Below are positions 17,051 to 27,287 of a stretch of 55,105 nt of DNA, piece by piece (position 1 is the first letter of the stretch; the number at the start of each line of letters is the position of its first letter). Source of the DNA: Clostridia bacterium (GTDB lineage: Bacteria > Bacillota > Clostridia > Christensenellales > Pumilibacteraceae); assembly GCA_017531795.1 (NCBI GenBank), contig JAFXKH010000053.1, forward strand, positions 1 to 55,105, in the 5' to 3' direction. The translations under genes were made by a program, and so were the position numbers. Under the pieces are notes generated by a model. It did no database searches and was not told the DNA's origin. It saw only the letters and a program-made list of their open reading frames with translations.

Positions 17051-19678
17051 TTGAAACAGTTTGTTTTCTCATTTGACGAAGCTAACGGCTCAATGCGCGA
17101 ATTACTCGGCGGTAAAGGAGCCAACCTTGCGGAGATGACAGGTCTTGGTATGCCTGTTCCTCCCGGTTTTACGGTATCTACCGAAGCCTGCACACAATAT
17201 TATACGGACGGTCGCCGTATTAATGAAGATATTGAAAAGCAGATTTTCGGTGCGTTGTCCAAACTTGAAAAACGTATGGGCAAGAAACTTGGCGACGAAT
17301 CTGATCCTTTACTCGTTTCAGTAAGAAGCGGAGCAAGAGCATCAATGCCCGGTATGATGGACACCATTCTCAACTTAGGGCTTAATGATAAATCGGTTGA
17401 AGGTCTTGCTGAAAAGACGGGAAATCCCCGTTTTGCATACGACTCCTATCGTAGATTTATTCAGATGTTCTCTGATGTTGTTATGGAGCAGGATAAAACC
17501 GTTTACGAGCGTATTCTTGATAATATCAAAGAAAGCAAGGGTTATAAATCTGATACCGATCTTACTGCCGACGATCTGAAAGAAATAGTAAAACTCTTTA
17601 AGAGCAATTACGTAAAGAGCCAGGGGGCAGAATTCCCTCAGGATCCCAAAGTTCAGCTTATTGAAGCGACTAAGGCGGTATTCCGTAGTTGGGATAACCC
17701 CAGAGCAAACGTATATCGCAGAATGAACGATATCCCTTATGATTGGGGTACTGCCGTAAATATCCAGTGCATGGTATTCGGTAATAAGGGCGAAACGTCA
17801 GGAACGGGCGTTGCGTTTACGAGAAATCCCGCAACGGGCGAAAAAGGTCTTTTCGGTGAGTATCTTATGAACGCTCAGGGTGAAGACGTCGTTGCAGGTA
17901 TCCGTACGCCCAAAGACATCAGCGAACTTAAAGAACAGAATCCCAAGATTTATGAAGAGTTCGTTAATATTACGCAGATTCTTGAAAAACATTATTGCGA
18001 TATGCAGGATATGGAGTTTACTATTGAAGAAGGAAAACTCTTTATGCTTCAAACCAGAAACGGTAAGCGTACCGCGCAGGCTGCTCTTAAAATTGCGGTA
18101 GATCTCGTAAACGAAGGCATGATTGATGAAAAGAAAGCCGTTTGCATGATTGATCCCAAACAGCTTGATACACTTCTTCATCCGCAGTTTGATACGAAAG
18201 CGCTTGCCGAAGCGAAGGCAGTTTCTAGCGCGCTTCCCGCATCACCCGGCGCCGCTTGTGGTAAGATTGCGTTTACCGCAGAAGAAGCGGTTGAAAGAGT
18301 AGCGAAAGGCGAAAAAGTAATACTCGTTCGTCTTGAAACGAGTCCTGAAGATATTGAAGGTATGAACGCTTCCGAAGGTATTCTTACTGCTCGTGGTGGT
18401 ATGACCAGCCACGCAGCCGTAGTTGCTCGCGGTATGGGCGTATGTTGCGTATCCGGTTGCCCTGACCTTATCGTTGACGAAGAGAACAAGAAGATTATTC
18501 TTGCAGGCAAGACTTATACTTCTGAAGATTGGCTCTCTCTCGATGGTACGACGGGTAATATTTACGCTCAGAAGATTGCAACCGTTCCTGCTGAACTTAC
18601 CGGTGACTTTGGTACTCTTATGGCTTGGGCGGATAAATATCGCGCGCTTTCCGTTCGCACTAATGCTGACACACCTAAGGATGCAACTCAGGCAGTACGT
18701 TTCGGCGCAGAAGGTATTGGTCTTTGCCGTACTGAGCATATGTTCTTTGATCCTCAGAGAATCCCTGCAATTCGTGAGATGATCGTTTCAAAAACGGTAG
18801 AAGAACGTGAGCGCGCTCTTGCAAAGATTCTTCCTATGCAGAAAGGTGACTTCAAAGAGATGTATATCGCCCTTGAAGGCAGACCTATGACCGTTCGTTT
18901 CCTTGATCCACCTCTTCACGAATTCGTTCCTCACGAAGATTGCGAAATTCTCGAACTTTCAAAAACGATGAACCTTCCTTTTGAAGAACTCAAGTCTACG
19001 ATCGTAGGACTTCACGAAGCGAACCCCATGATGGGACACCGTGGTTGCCGTCTTTCCGTAACATATCCCGAAATTGCAAAAATGCAAACTCGCGCGGTAA
19101 TTGAAGCGGCAATTGAAGTCAACAAAGAAAAGGGTTGGAATATCGTACCTGAAATTATGATACCGCTCGTTGGCGACGTAAAAGAACTTAAATACGTTAA
19201 GTCAATCGTTTGTGAAACTGCTGATGCAATTATCAAGAGCGCAGGCGCAAACTTGAAGTATATGGTTGGTACTATGATAGAAATTCCCAGAGCGGCTGTT
19301 ACTGCTGACAGCATTGCTACGGAAGCGGAATTCTTCTCTTTCGGTACGAACGACCTTACGCAGATGACTTTCGGTTTCTCTCGTGACGATGCAGGAAAAT
19401 TCCTTCCCGAATATTACAATAAGAAGATTTATGAAGCAGATCCCTTTGCAAAAGTAGACGTTAACGGTGTAGGCGCGCTCGTTAAGATTGCGAGCGAGAA
19501 GGGTAGAGCAACCCGTCCCAACATCAAGCTTGGTGTTTGCGGAGAACACGGCGGAGATCCTTCAAGCGTAGAGTTCTTCCACGGCGTTGGACTTAATTAC
19601 GTATCTTGCTCTCCTTTCCGTGTGCCTCTTGCTCGTCTTGCTGCGGCTCAGGCAAATATCAAAAATCCGAGAGGTTAA
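17051..19678 (+). CDS. ppdK: Pyruvate, phosphate dikinase
   Basis: Interconverts pyruvate + ATP + Pi with PEP + AMP + PPi, often used for PPi-linked glycolysis in anaerobes. The order is an N-terminal ATP-grasp domain, a swivelling phosphohistidine domain with GGMTSHAAVV (His at residue 454) and a C-terminal TIM barrel with CGEHGG (Cys at residue 830). At 875 residues it is the usual length. Start TTG 17051 is preceded by AAAGGAG and gives the family N-terminus MKQFVFSFDEAN. A threonine phosphorylated by the regulator PDRP lies next to the His in the plant enzyme. Here the neighbour two residues before the His is Thr, but no regulator gene (DUF299) is nearby. Confidence 0.97.
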   Translation: MKQFVFSFDEANGSMRELLGGKGANLAEMTGLGMPVPPGFTVSTEACTQYYTDGRRINEDIEKQIFGALSKLEKRMGKKLGDESDPLLVSVRSGARASMPGMMDTILNLGLNDKSVEGLAEKTGNPRFAYDSYRRFIQMFSDVVMEQDKTVYERILDNIKESKGYKSDTDLTADDLKEIVKLFKSNYVKSQGAEFPQDPKVQLIEATKAVFRSWDNPRANVYRRMNDIPYDWGTAVNIQCMVFGNKGETSGTGVAFTRNPATGEKGLFGEYLMNAQGEDVVAGIRTPKDISELKEQNPKIYEEFVNITQILEKHYCDMQDMEFTIEEGKLFMLQTRNGKRTAQAALKIAVDLVNEGMIDEKKAVCMIDPKQLDTLLHPQFDTKALAEAKAVSSALPASPGAACGKIAFTAEEAVERVAKGEKVILVRLETSPEDIEGMNASEGILTARGGMTSHAAVVARGMGVCCVSGCPDLIVDEENKKIILAGKTYTSEDWLSLDGTTGNIYAQKIATVPAELTGDFGTLMAWADKYRALSVRTNADTPKDATQAVRFGAEGIGLCRTEHMFFDPQRIPAIREMIVSKTVEERERALAKILPMQKGDFKEMYIALEGRPMTVRFLDPPLHEFVPHEDCEILELSKTMNLPFEELKSTIVGLHEANPMMGHRGCRLSVTYPEIAKMQTRAVIEAAIEVNKEKGWNIVPEIMIPLVGDVKELKYVKSIVCETADAIIKSAGANLKYMVGTMIEIPRAAVTADSIATEAEFFSFGTNDLTQMTFGFSRDDAGKFLPEYYNKKIYEADPFAKVDVNGVGALVKIASEKGRATRPNIKLGVCGEHGGDPSSVEFFHGVGLNYVSCSPFRVPLARLAAAQANIKNPRG

Positions 19679-19683
19679 TGCTG

Positions 19684-20688
19684 ATGGATTATCGCGCAGT
19701 CGTATATGAAATTGAAGATAAATATCTTTCTCCGTACGCTTTTAAGTCAGCAAACACGAAAGGTAGATTGTATCCTACGACTCCTTGTATGATTAGGACA
19801 GAATTTCAACGCGATCGTGACAGAATAATCCACTCAAAATCTTTCAGACGAATAAAACATAAGACGCAGGTTTTTCTCGCTCCGGAGGGCGATCATTACC
19901 GTACCCGTCTTACTCACACACTCGAAGTTAGTCAGATAGCGCGCGTAATTGCACGCGCGCTGCGACTTAACGAGGATCTTACTGAGGCGATAAGCCTTGG
20001 TCACGATCTTGGGCATACTCCTTTCGGACATGCCGGCGAAAGAGCATTAAACGCAAAAATGATGAATGAAGGCGGGTTTGATCACGCTCTTCATTCTTTG
20101 CGCGTTGTGGACGTTATCGAATACGACGGTCGCGGTATGAATCTTACTTATGAAGTAAGAGACGGGATTGCAAATCACAGTGGTGGTGGAACTCCCGCAA
20201 CGTTGGAAGGAAAGGTCGTTCAACTTAGCGACAGAATAGCGTATTTGAATCACGACGTTGATGACGCTATTCGCGCAGGTGTAATAACCGTTAACGACTT
20301 ACCCCAATCTGTAATAAAAACTTTCGGCTCTACGCACGGAACGCGTATTGATTCGATGATAAACGAAGTCATCAAAAACAGTTATGCAAAAAACGAGATT
20401 ACTGCCGGTACGACTGCGAAAAGCGTTATGGATGAGTTCCGAGCCTTTATGTTTGAACGTGTTTATTCAGGAAATCTCGCAAAGTCGGAAGAACCGAAAG
20501 TAGAAAAAATGATAGGTTTTTTATTTGATTATTATTTAACCCATCTTGATAAATTACCGCAGTATATACGCGATTTTGACGTAAGTGATAAACAAAAAGT
20601 TTGCGACTACATAGCAACTATGAGCGATACATACGCCGTAAAAGTTTTCGACGATATATACGTACCCAAAGGTTGGGCGTTATTGTAA
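19684..20688 (+). CDS. dgt: dGTP triphosphohydrolase-like HD protein
   Basis: HD-domain enzyme removing triphosphate from deoxynucleotides. The metal motif GHDLGHTPFGHAGE is near residues 98-111, with upstream THTLEVSQIAR and downstream NHDVDDAIRAG. At 334 residues it is the short Firmicutes-type deoxyguanosinetriphosphate triphosphohydrolase-like protein. ATG 19684 is preferred because GAGG lies 9 nt upstream; ATG 19678 overlapping the ppdK stop is possible. It directly follows ppdK and precedes dnaG, so nucleotide supply and replication priming are neighbours. Confidence 0.9.
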   Translation: MDYRAVVYEIEDKYLSPYAFKSANTKGRLYPTTPCMIRTEFQRDRDRIIHSKSFRRIKHKTQVFLAPEGDHYRTRLTHTLEVSQIARVIARALRLNEDLTEAISLGHDLGHTPFGHAGERALNAKMMNEGGFDHALHSLRVVDVIEYDGRGMNLTYEVRDGIANHSGGGTPATLEGKVVQLSDRIAYLNHDVDDAIRAGVITVNDLPQSVIKTFGSTHGTRIDSMINEVIKNSYAKNEITAGTTAKSVMDEFRAFMFERVYSGNLAKSEEPKVEKMIGFLFDYYLTHLDKLPQYIRDFDVSDKQKVCDYIATMSDTYAVKVFDDIYVPKGWALL

Positions 20689-20712
20689 CATTATCAGGAT
20701 AATAAGGAGAAA

Positions 20713-22467
20713 ATGGAGTTCAGAGAGTTTTACAGTCGACTTCTTGAAAGGACCGACATCGTTAAACTAATATCGCGTTACGCAACGTTAAAGCGAATGG
20801 GGAACAGTTATAAGGCTTGTTGTCCATTTCATAATGAAAAAACTCCATCTTTTACCGTCGATCCTATAAAACAACTCTATCATTGCTTCGGTTGCGGTAA
20901 AGGCGGAAACGCTATTACCTTTCTGACCGAGATAGAAAGTATCGACAAGTTTGATGCAATTAAAATTCTTGCTGATGAAGCAAATCTGGAATTGCCTGAG
21001 TTTACGGGCAAAAGAAAACCCACGATTAATAAAGAACAACGGCTTCGTTATTACGACCTGATGAGAGATGCAGCAAGGCGATATAACGAAAACCTTAAAC
21101 TCCCTGTGTCAGCAAAAGCGAGAGAGTATATCCAAAAACGTAACTTACCGCCCAATATCGTCACAAGATTTGGTCTTGGTTATTCCATAGACTACGACGA
21201 TATGCCCAACTTTCTTCGCTCGAAAGGTTATACTAACGAAGAAATGAAAGCGGTTGGATTGCTTGCGCAAAAGGGCAATAATTATTATGACGTTTTTCAT
21301 GGTAGGCTTATATTCCCAATAATTAATAATTTCGGACAAGTCGTTGCCTTTGGCGGACGAATCCTGGAAAAGTCCGATCTTGCAAAGTACCGAAATTCCT
21401 CACAGACGGAAATTTTTGATAAGTCACGCACGGTTTATGCCTTGAACTTATTGAAAAAGAAAAAACAGCAGGGAAATATTGACCACGTAATAATGTGTGA
21501 AGGGTATATGGACGTAATTGCCCTTCATAAAAGTGGTTTTGATACAGCCGTAGCAAGTATGGGAACGGCTCTCACACCCCAACAAGCCAAACAAATAAAG
21601 AATTATACCGACAAGGTAATTATCAGTTATGACGGCGATGGAGCAGGTCAGAAGGCAACTGTTAGGGGCTTGGATATTCTTCGCGAAAACGGCTTGACGG
21701 TAAAAGTTATAACCTTACCTGACGGGCTTGATCCTGACGACGTAATAAATAAATATGGCGTACAGGCGTATGATAAACTTCTTAAAGAAGCATTGCCGTT
21801 GACCGAATATAAACTCAGATTATTGCGTAATAAATATAATCTCAGCGATAGAGATGAAAAGACTACGTATACTACAGAAGCAATAAGAGTTATAAAATCG
21901 CTTGACAGCCTTGTTGAGATTGAAGAATATTTGACTTCTCTCTCATCTGAAACGGGTTATGATATAAACGTATTGCGCAAGCAAGCTGAGTTGCCTGTTG
22001 TAGACAAAAAAGCGTTTAACGAAACGAAAAAAGATGATACTGCTACGGAAAAAACCGAAACAGATAAGACGGTGACGTACGTATTGTCTGCCTTAGTAAA
22101 TGGTAAACCTTACGTAAAGCCGTCTGACTATGAAGAACTTTTTGATAACGGATTTGAAAAATTAATTATTGACTCGGTATCCGAGAGCCGATTAAAAGGT
22201 ATTAAAGACGTTGGAGCAATGCTTTACTCTGACTTACCTGACGAAATGCATAATTTTTTACCGCCTATTTTTGAATTTAATTTTGACGGATATGATAACC
22301 GTGAAGTGTACGAGGCTTGTGTAAACAGATTAATGCGCGAAAAGTGGGAACGAGAAAGCACTGAACTTGCGCGCCGTTACGACGAAACGAAAGATACGTC
22401 TTTACTGATTCGCAGTAACGAATTAAAGCGAAAACTTAGAAAACTAAGGGAGTATGGAGGTAAATAA
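20713..22467 (+). CDS. dnaG: DNA primase
   Basis: Makes RNA primers for replication. The N-terminal zinc domain has [11 protein letters not shown] and HCFGCGKGG (residues about 37-65). A TOPRIM catalytic domain follows, with [15 protein letters not shown] and SYDGDGAGQ. The C-terminal part would hold the helicase-binding region. At 584 residues the length is normal. AAGGAGAAA precedes the ATG. It overlaps sigA by one base, forming the classic dnaG-sigA macromolecular synthesis operon without rpsU. Confidence 0.96.
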   Translation: MEFREFYSRLLERTDIVKLISRYATLKRMGNSYKACCPFHNEKTPSFTVDPIKQLYHCFGCGKGGNAITFLTEIESIDKFDAIKILADEANLELPEFTGKRKPTINKEQRLRYYDLMRDAARRYNENLKLPVSAKAREYIQKRNLPPNIVTRFGLGYSIDYDDMPNFLRSKGYTNEEMKAVGLLAQKGNNYYDVFHGRLIFPIINNFGQVVAFGGRILEKSDLAKYRNSSQTEIFDKSRTVYALNLLKKKKQQGNIDHVIMCEGYMDVIALHKSGFDTAVASMGTALTPQQAKQIKNYTDKVIISYDGDGAGQKATVRGLDILRENGLTVKVITLPDGLDPDDVINKYGVQAYDKLLKEALPLTEYKLRLLRNKYNLSDRDEKTTYTTEAIRVIKSLDSLVEIEEYLTSLSSETGYDINVLRKQAELPVVDKKAFNETKKDDTATEKTETDKTVTYVLSALVNGKPYVKPSDYEELFDNGFEKLIIDSVSESRLKGIKDVGAMLYSDLPDEMHNFLPPIFEFNFDGYDNREVYEACVNRLMREKWERESTELARRYDETKDTSLLIRSNELKRKLRKLREYGGK

Positions 22468-23576
22468 TGAGCAATGAATCAAAGACATCATCTCCTCAGA
22501 AAGTAACGTTATCTGATAAAATCCAGAAAGAACTCACCAAACTTATCATGCTTGGAAAACAGCGTGGTTCTATTTCTTATGATGAAATAGGAGAAAAAAT
22601 TGTAGTTGGTTGTGAGGCTACGGCTTTACAGATTGACGAAGTTATACGTATTTTATCCGAACATAACGTTACGATAAAAGACACGGATATTGAACCTGCA
22701 AAAGACGATGCTATTGAAAAATTGCTTACCGATACGACGATTTCTTCTGACGATCCCGTAAAGGTGTATTTGAAGGATATAGGTAGAGTACCCCTTCTTT
22801 CGGGTGATGACGAAATAATCCTTGCGCAAAGAATGGCGGAGGGTGACGAGTTTGCAAAATCACGTCTTTCTGAATCAAACTTGCGTCTTGTGGTATCTAT
22901 TGCGAAAAGATACGTTGGCAGAGGTATGCTTTTTCTCGATCTTATCCAAGAAGGCAATCTCGGTCTTATGAAAGCAGTAGAAAAGTTTGACTACACCAAG
23001 GGCTTCAGATTTTCTACTTACGCAACTTGGTGGATAAGACAGGCTATCACGAGAGCGATTGCTGACCAGGCGAGAACGATTCGTATCCCCGTTCATATGG
23101 TGGAAACGATAAACAAACTTACTCGTACTACTCGTTTCCTTGTACAAGAACTCGGCCGTGAGCCGACTCCTTCCGAAATAGCGAAGGAAATGGGCGTTAC
23201 TGAGGATAAAGTCAGAGAGATACAACAAATAGCGCAGGATCCGGTATCTTTGGAAACGCCTATCGGCGAGGAAGAGGACAGCCACTTAGGCGACTTTTTG
23301 GAGGATGCTCACGCGACAAGTCCGCAGGAGCAGGTATCAATTACTCTTCTCAAAGAAGAACTCATGTGCGTTCTCGAAACGCTTACTCCGCGCGAACAAG
23401 CAGTTATTCGTTTGAGATACGGAATAGACGGCTCTCATCCACGCACTCTTGAAGAAGTAGGCAAACGCTTTGGAGTTACTCGTGAAAGAATCAGACAGAT
23501 TGAGGCGAAAGCGCTCAGAAAACTTCGTAACCCTGCTCGTAGCAAGCGCTTAAAAAGCTATTATTCAGAAAGTTGA
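22467..23576 (+). CDS. sigA: RNA polymerase primary sigma factor SigA
   Basis: Housekeeping sigma-70. It has a short region 1.1 (N-terminal 90 residues), region 1.2 ([16 protein letters not shown]), region 2 with [18 protein letters not shown] and [13 protein letters not shown] for -10 recognition, region 3, and region 4 with [19 protein letters not shown] for -35 recognition. At 369 residues it matches Bacillus SigA in size. The TTGACA/TATAAT promoters found in this window fit this factor. It is co-transcribed with dnaG and trmK (TTGA overlap). Confidence 0.97.
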   Translation: MSNESKTSSPQKVTLSDKIQKELTKLIMLGKQRGSISYDEIGEKIVVGCEATALQIDEVIRILSEHNVTIKDTDIEPAKDDAIEKLLTDTTISSDDPVKVYLKDIGRVPLLSGDDEIILAQRMAEGDEFAKSRLSESNLRLVVSIAKRYVGRGMLFLDLIQEGNLGLMKAVEKFDYTKGFRFSTYATWWIRQAITRAIADQARTIRIPVHMVETINKLTRTTRFLVQELGREPTPSEIAKEMGVTEDKVREIQQIAQDPVSLETPIGEEEDSHLGDFLEDAHATSPQEQVSITLLKEELMCVLETLTPREQAVIRLRYGIDGSHPRTLEEVGKRFGVTRERIRQIEAKALRKLRNPARSKRLKSYYSES

Positions 23577-24175
23577 GATTCGAAGAGATAATTTCATGCG
23601 TACCGCCCTGCGAAGTTTTGCTTGAAGTTGGTTGCGACCACGCTCTCCTTACTCTTCTAGCCTTAAATAAAGGCATTTGCAAAAGCGCAATCGTGTCTGA
23701 TATCAGCGACGCTTGTTTAAGTAAAGCCCGTGAGAATTTGAAGTCACACGAAAATTGCGAATTTTACGTTTGTGATGGAATTCCAACGCAGGCCAATGCC
23801 GATTGTATATTAATTTGCGGTATGGGCGGTCATACGATAGAGCATATACTCAGCGGTTATAATGGCAGCGCTACGCTCGTTGTGTCACCGCAGTCTCACG
23901 CAGAACTCGTTCGACAAAAACTTGCGGAAATGGGCTATGCTATTTGTATAGACAGGTGCTTTGAGGATAAGGGCAAGTTCTACGACGTTATTCGCGCCGA
24001 AAAAGGGAGTTCTGAATTAGACGAATTGCAAATACATTTCGGCGTTTTCTATAAAGAAAAAAATCCTTGCCTGAAAAGAAAGTTAGAGCGTAGATTAAAC
24101 GAACTGAAAAAAGGCAAAGATGCAAATGCTGATAAGATCAAAAAAATTTCGGAGGTTTTGTTATGGCAAAAATAA
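23573..24175 (+). CDS. trmK: tRNA (adenine22-N1)-methyltransferase
   Basis: SAM-dependent methyltransferase acting on A22 of tRNA. The SAM motif is [14 protein letters not shown] (about residues 15-28), followed by [13 protein letters not shown] and the family motif [14 protein letters not shown]. At 200 residues it is a little shorter than Bacillus TrmK (about 240) at the C-terminal coiled coil. It starts with TTG at 23573, overlapping the sigA stop (TTGA). It is usually found between sigA and nif3, as here. Confidence 0.9.
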   Translation: MRFEEIISCVPPCEVLLEVGCDHALLTLLALNKGICKSAIVSDISDACLSKARENLKSHENCEFYVCDGIPTQANADCILICGMGGHTIEHILSGYNGSATLVVSPQSHAELVRQKLAEMGYAICIDRCFEDKGKFYDVIRAEKGSSELDELQIHFGVFYKEKNPCLKRKLERRLNELKKGKDANADKIKKISEVLLWQK

Positions 24176-24969
24176 CTGACGTGCTTTCCATAATGCGTGA
24201 GTTTGCTCCCGAAGATAAAACAGAGCCTGATTTTACTGATAACGTAGGCTTATTGGTCGGTAGTGAACGTGGAAATACTGATAAAGTTCTGCTTTGTCTT
24301 GATGCCACCGAAAACGTCGTAAGCGAAGCGCGTGACTTGGGCGCAAAACTTATAATATCCCATCATCCGATTATTTTCAATCCTATTAAGCGTGTTGATG
24401 ACAATACTCCGACAGGAAGAACGATTATTGAGGCAATTCGATCTGATATTGCGATATATAGCGCGCATACCAATCTTGATTTTTGTGACGGCGGAATAAA
24501 CGAATACGTTTCCGAACTTATTGAAATGACGGACTCAATACCATTGTCTGTAAAAAGCGGTATAAATATCGGAAGATCAGGTAAAGTAAAACAAACGACG
24601 TTATCCGCGCTCGCCGATAAACTTGCGTTGCGTTTTAATGATAAGAACGTGTCTTTCGTGGGGAAAGGTACTGAAAAAATAAATAACGTAGCCGTAATTA
24701 ATGGGGGCGGAGGAAATATCGAATTTGTCGATCTCGCTATGAATAGTGGCGCAGATTGTTACGTAAGCGCAGATTTTCCTCATCACGTCAGACTTTATTC
24801 GGCGCAAAGCGGATTTCCGTTGATTATTATGCAACATTATACAATGGAAGCCATATACATAAAAAGACTTGCGGAAATTTTGACGGAAAGAGCCAAAATT
24901 AATGGTCTTTCAGTAGAGTTTATAGTTAGTAATAGGGAATATAATCCGGCTCAACAGGAGGTTTTATGA
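24163..24969 (+). CDS. Nif3-like dinuclear metal-centre protein
   Basis: NIF3/YqfO family. Metal ligands are visible in ISHHPIIF (about residues 65-72), AHTNLDF and, near the C-terminus, DFPHHVRL and MQHYTME. At 268 residues it lacks the PII-like insert of the longer (about 370-residue) Bacillus YqfO. Biochemical role is uncertain; a GTP cyclohydrolase I type 2 annotation is common but weakly supported. ATG 24163 has GGAGG upstream and overlaps trmK by 13 bp. It overlaps the next gene by 4 bp. Confidence 0.9.
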   Translation: MAKITDVLSIMREFAPEDKTEPDFTDNVGLLVGSERGNTDKVLLCLDATENVVSEARDLGAKLIISHHPIIFNPIKRVDDNTPTGRTIIEAIRSDIAIYSAHTNLDFCDGGINEYVSELIEMTDSIPLSVKSGINIGRSGKVKQTTLSALADKLALRFNDKNVSFVGKGTEKINNVAVINGGGGNIEFVDLAMNSGADCYVSADFPHHVRLYSAQSGFPLIIMQHYTMEAIYIKRLAEILTERAKINGLSVEFIVSNREYNPAQQEVL

Positions 24970-25682
24970 CTGAAAAATTTGAAAAAATATTGAAATATCA
25001 AAGCCTTGATATGGAAATTCGTAAGATAAACAAGGAATACAATAAATTACCTGAAAAAAAGAAACTTGATGCGACACGCAATAAGTTCGTTGATGCTACA
25101 AATAAACTTGATGCAAACTCTACGAACGCAGAGGCTCTCAGCGCAGAAGTCAGCAAGATTTATGCTGACTTTAAGGCAGTAATGTCTGCTTTTCAAAGCG
25201 CAGAAGCTCAGTATAATTCAGCGACTACTGATGAAGATAAAGCTAAGTTATTGCCGAAATTTGAATCTGCAAAGGCTAAGTTAGAATCTTACAGAGCAAA
25301 AATTGACGATAGAATTGAAAAAATTAAGAGAATTACTCTTGACTGTAAAAAACTGCTTAACTTGAAAAAGGAAGTTAAGGAAGAGTTTGATAACGCAAAA
25401 ATTAAACTTGAAGCTTTTCGCGAAAAGACAGCGCCCGACAGAAAGAGAATTGAAACGCAAATGAAGGAACTTGAACCCATTCTTGACGCCTCACTTTTTA
25501 ATGCGTACAAGCGTTATCGTAGCGACGGGATTGCTCCCGTATTCGTTCCCGTGGTCGGTGACGACGAGAAAAGTTATTCCTGTATTTGCGGTATGCAACT
25601 TTCTCAGACGAACAAAAGCGAACTGAAAAACAAATCGCTTTGCCAATGCGAAACTTGCAGAAGACTTGTTTATATAAAATAA
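24966..25682 (+). CDS. Coiled-coil protein with C-terminal C4 zinc ribbon
   Basis: 238 residues. Residues about 10-185 are long charged helices that should form an antiparallel coiled coil. The C-terminus has CICGMQ and CQCETC, four-plus Cys forming a zinc ribbon. This is the COG1579-like family commonly encoded next to nif3 in clostridia; function unknown, with nucleic-acid binding suspected from the architecture. It starts with an ATGA overlap on nif3. Confidence 0.8.
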   Translation: MTEKFEKILKYQSLDMEIRKINKEYNKLPEKKKLDATRNKFVDATNKLDANSTNAEALSAEVSKIYADFKAVMSAFQSAEAQYNSATTDEDKAKLLPKFESAKAKLESYRAKIDDRIEKIKRITLDCKKLLNLKKEVKEEFDNAKIKLEAFREKTAPDRKRIETQMKELEPILDASLFNAYKRYRSDGIAPVFVPVVGDDEKSYSCICGMQLSQTNKSELKNKSLCQCETCRRLVYIK

Positions 25683-25718
25683 CGGGCACTTGAATATTGT
25701 CAAAGGGGGGACAGTAAT

Positions 25719-26594
25719 ATGGTAAAAAAAGGAGTAATACTTTGTGGCGGTCAGGGTACGAGATTTTTGCCCGTGACCAAAGCCTTGCCTAAAGAAATGT
25801 TGCCGGTGGTAGATACGCCCGTGCTTCAATATATCGTGGATGAAATGATTGACAGCGGAATAACGGATATTTGTATTGTTATTTCTCCCGGCAAAGAAGA
25901 AATTGTCAGATATTTTTCACCCGATGATAAACTTGAAACATCATTGCGCAATAAAGGAGACGAAAAAGGTCTTGCCTCGTTGCAAAACATAAATAAGGGC
26001 GCAAGATTCTTCTTTGCGGTACAGAAATCTCCCAAAGGCATGGCTGATGCTTTGCTCACAGCAAAGGATTTTATTGGTGACGATCCGTTTGTTCTCTCTA
26101 CGGGTGATGATCTTGTACGAGCAGAAACGCCTGTTTCAAAACAACTAATCGATGCCTTTGAGCAAGGCGCAAGCGCAGTAATAGGCGGTCAAACTGTACC
26201 TGACGATAAGATTCATCTGTACGGTTGCGCCGACCTTGGTGAAAAACTTTATGGAAACTACCGCGCTCACGTTTGCAAAACGCTGATAGAAAAACCCAAA
26301 AAAGAAGACGCGCCGAGTAACTTTGCCGCTTTGGGAAGATACGTTCTCACGCCTGCAATATTTGAGAAAATCTCGCAGATAACTCCTGACAAAAAGGGTG
26401 AGTTACAAGTGACTGACGCGTTGAAACTTCTTTGCGACGAAGGAAAGGTTTGCGCGTATGACTTTGAAGGTTACCGTTATGATATGGGTAGCAAAGCAGG
26501 CGCAGTAAAGGCAATAATCAGTTATGCGCTCGTTCATCCCGATACGTCAGAAGAAACTAAAACGTATATAAAGAATATTAGTAAAGATGTTTAA
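25719..26594 (+). CDS. galU: UTP-glucose-1-phosphate uridylyltransferase
   Basis: Makes UDP-glucose for glycolipids, polysaccharides and surface polymers. The nucleotidyltransferase signature CGGQGTRFLPVTKALPKEML lies at residues about 8-27, PVLQYIVDE follows, and STGDDLVRAE and EKPKKEDAPSN are typical. At 291 residues the length is normal. A very strong AAGGGGGG ribosome-binding site precedes the ATG. It overlaps the following amidohydrolase-like gene by 8 bp. Confidence 0.95.
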   Translation: MVKKGVILCGGQGTRFLPVTKALPKEMLPVVDTPVLQYIVDEMIDSGITDICIVISPGKEEIVRYFSPDDKLETSLRNKGDEKGLASLQNINKGARFFFAVQKSPKGMADALLTAKDFIGDDPFVLSTGDDLVRAETPVSKQLIDAFEQGASAVIGGQTVPDDKIHLYGCADLGEKLYGNYRAHVCKTLIEKPKKEDAPSNFAALGRYVLTPAIFEKISQITPDKKGELQVTDALKLLCDEGKVCAYDFEGYRYDMGSKAGAVKAIISYALVHPDTSEETKTYIKNISKDV

Positions 26595-27225
26595 TGCATT
26601 GACTTTTGATAAGAATATAGTAAAGCGCGCGGGCGTAAAATGCTCGCGTTTTTACTATGCAGGCAAAGAAAAACCCGATAATGACAACGTTGAATTCTTC
26701 TATTTCGTAGACGAAAATACGAATAGTATTGATGGTGATAACGTATATCTATCTTCATTATTTCTGTCCGACGATATCATTGATAAAGTTATTGACCACG
26801 TTTTTACAAAACGATCGAAGATAATAATTTCCGCGTGCAATACTCTTGACGAAGTGGGGACGTGTGATAAACTTCACGGAACGTCACCTATTGGACTCGC
26901 GCACTCGTATGGCTTGCTGGAAAATGCGTACGTATCTGGAGCAGTATATCTTGATAAAGACGACGTTGATCTGATTATTCAAAGTAATGCGAAAATTATT
27001 CTCACACCATCTACTTCGCTAGGTAGCGGACACGGAATACCACCTTTGCGTATGATGCTTACGCTGGGCGCAGACGTTTCTTTGGGTACGGGACTTTCTA
27101 AGTATAATTCTTCGGGCGATATCGAATTTGAAAAACGCCTTATAAGTCTTGCAGTAAGCGGAGCGTTGTGCACGCGTGAGGCGATAAGCGAACGTGATCT
27201 GCAAAAAATGTTGAAATATTCATAA
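26587..27225 (+). CDS. Shortened amidohydrolase-like protein without metal ligands
   Basis: 212 residues. From about residue 75 the order of blocks follows MtaD/SsnA-type amidohydrolases: SACNTLDEV (in place of the H.AET.eEv strand), SPIGLAHSYGLL, a strand before DKDDVDLI, LTPSTSLGSGHGIPP (in place of CPTSNL.LGSGIaP) and VSLGTGLSKYNSSGD (in place of V.LGTDGaaSnN). The N-terminal HxH barrel strand is absent. The His of AHC is replaced in ENAYVSGAVYL, and the catalytic Asp of GTD is Gly. A hydrolase reaction therefore looks impossible, so it may be a binding protein or a decaying gene. The frame is intact and overlaps galU by 8 bp. The family link is pattern-based and needs a profile search. 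Confidence 0.6.
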   Translation: MFNALTFDKNIVKRAGVKCSRFYYAGKEKPDNDNVEFFYFVDENTNSIDGDNVYLSSLFLSDDIIDKVIDHVFTKRSKIIISACNTLDEVGTCDKLHGTSPIGLAHSYGLLENAYVSGAVYLDKDDVDLIIQSNAKIILTPSTSLGSGHGIPPLRMMLTLGADVSLGTGLSKYNSSGDIEFEKRLISLAVSGALCTREAISERDLQKMLKYS

Positions 27226-27242
27226 ATATCTATTGATTTTTG

Positions 27243-27271
27243 TTGACTTTCTCTTGTAAATGTTGTATTAT
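27243..27271 (+). promoter_or_regulatory. Promoter of tRNA-Leu
   Basis: TTGACT (27243-27248), a 17-nt spacer and TATTAT (27266-27271), ending 16 nt before the mature tRNA. Near-consensus and correctly spaced, so the tRNA has its own transcript. Confidence 0.75.
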
Positions 27272-27287
27272 TACTAGGCTGTTTCGT

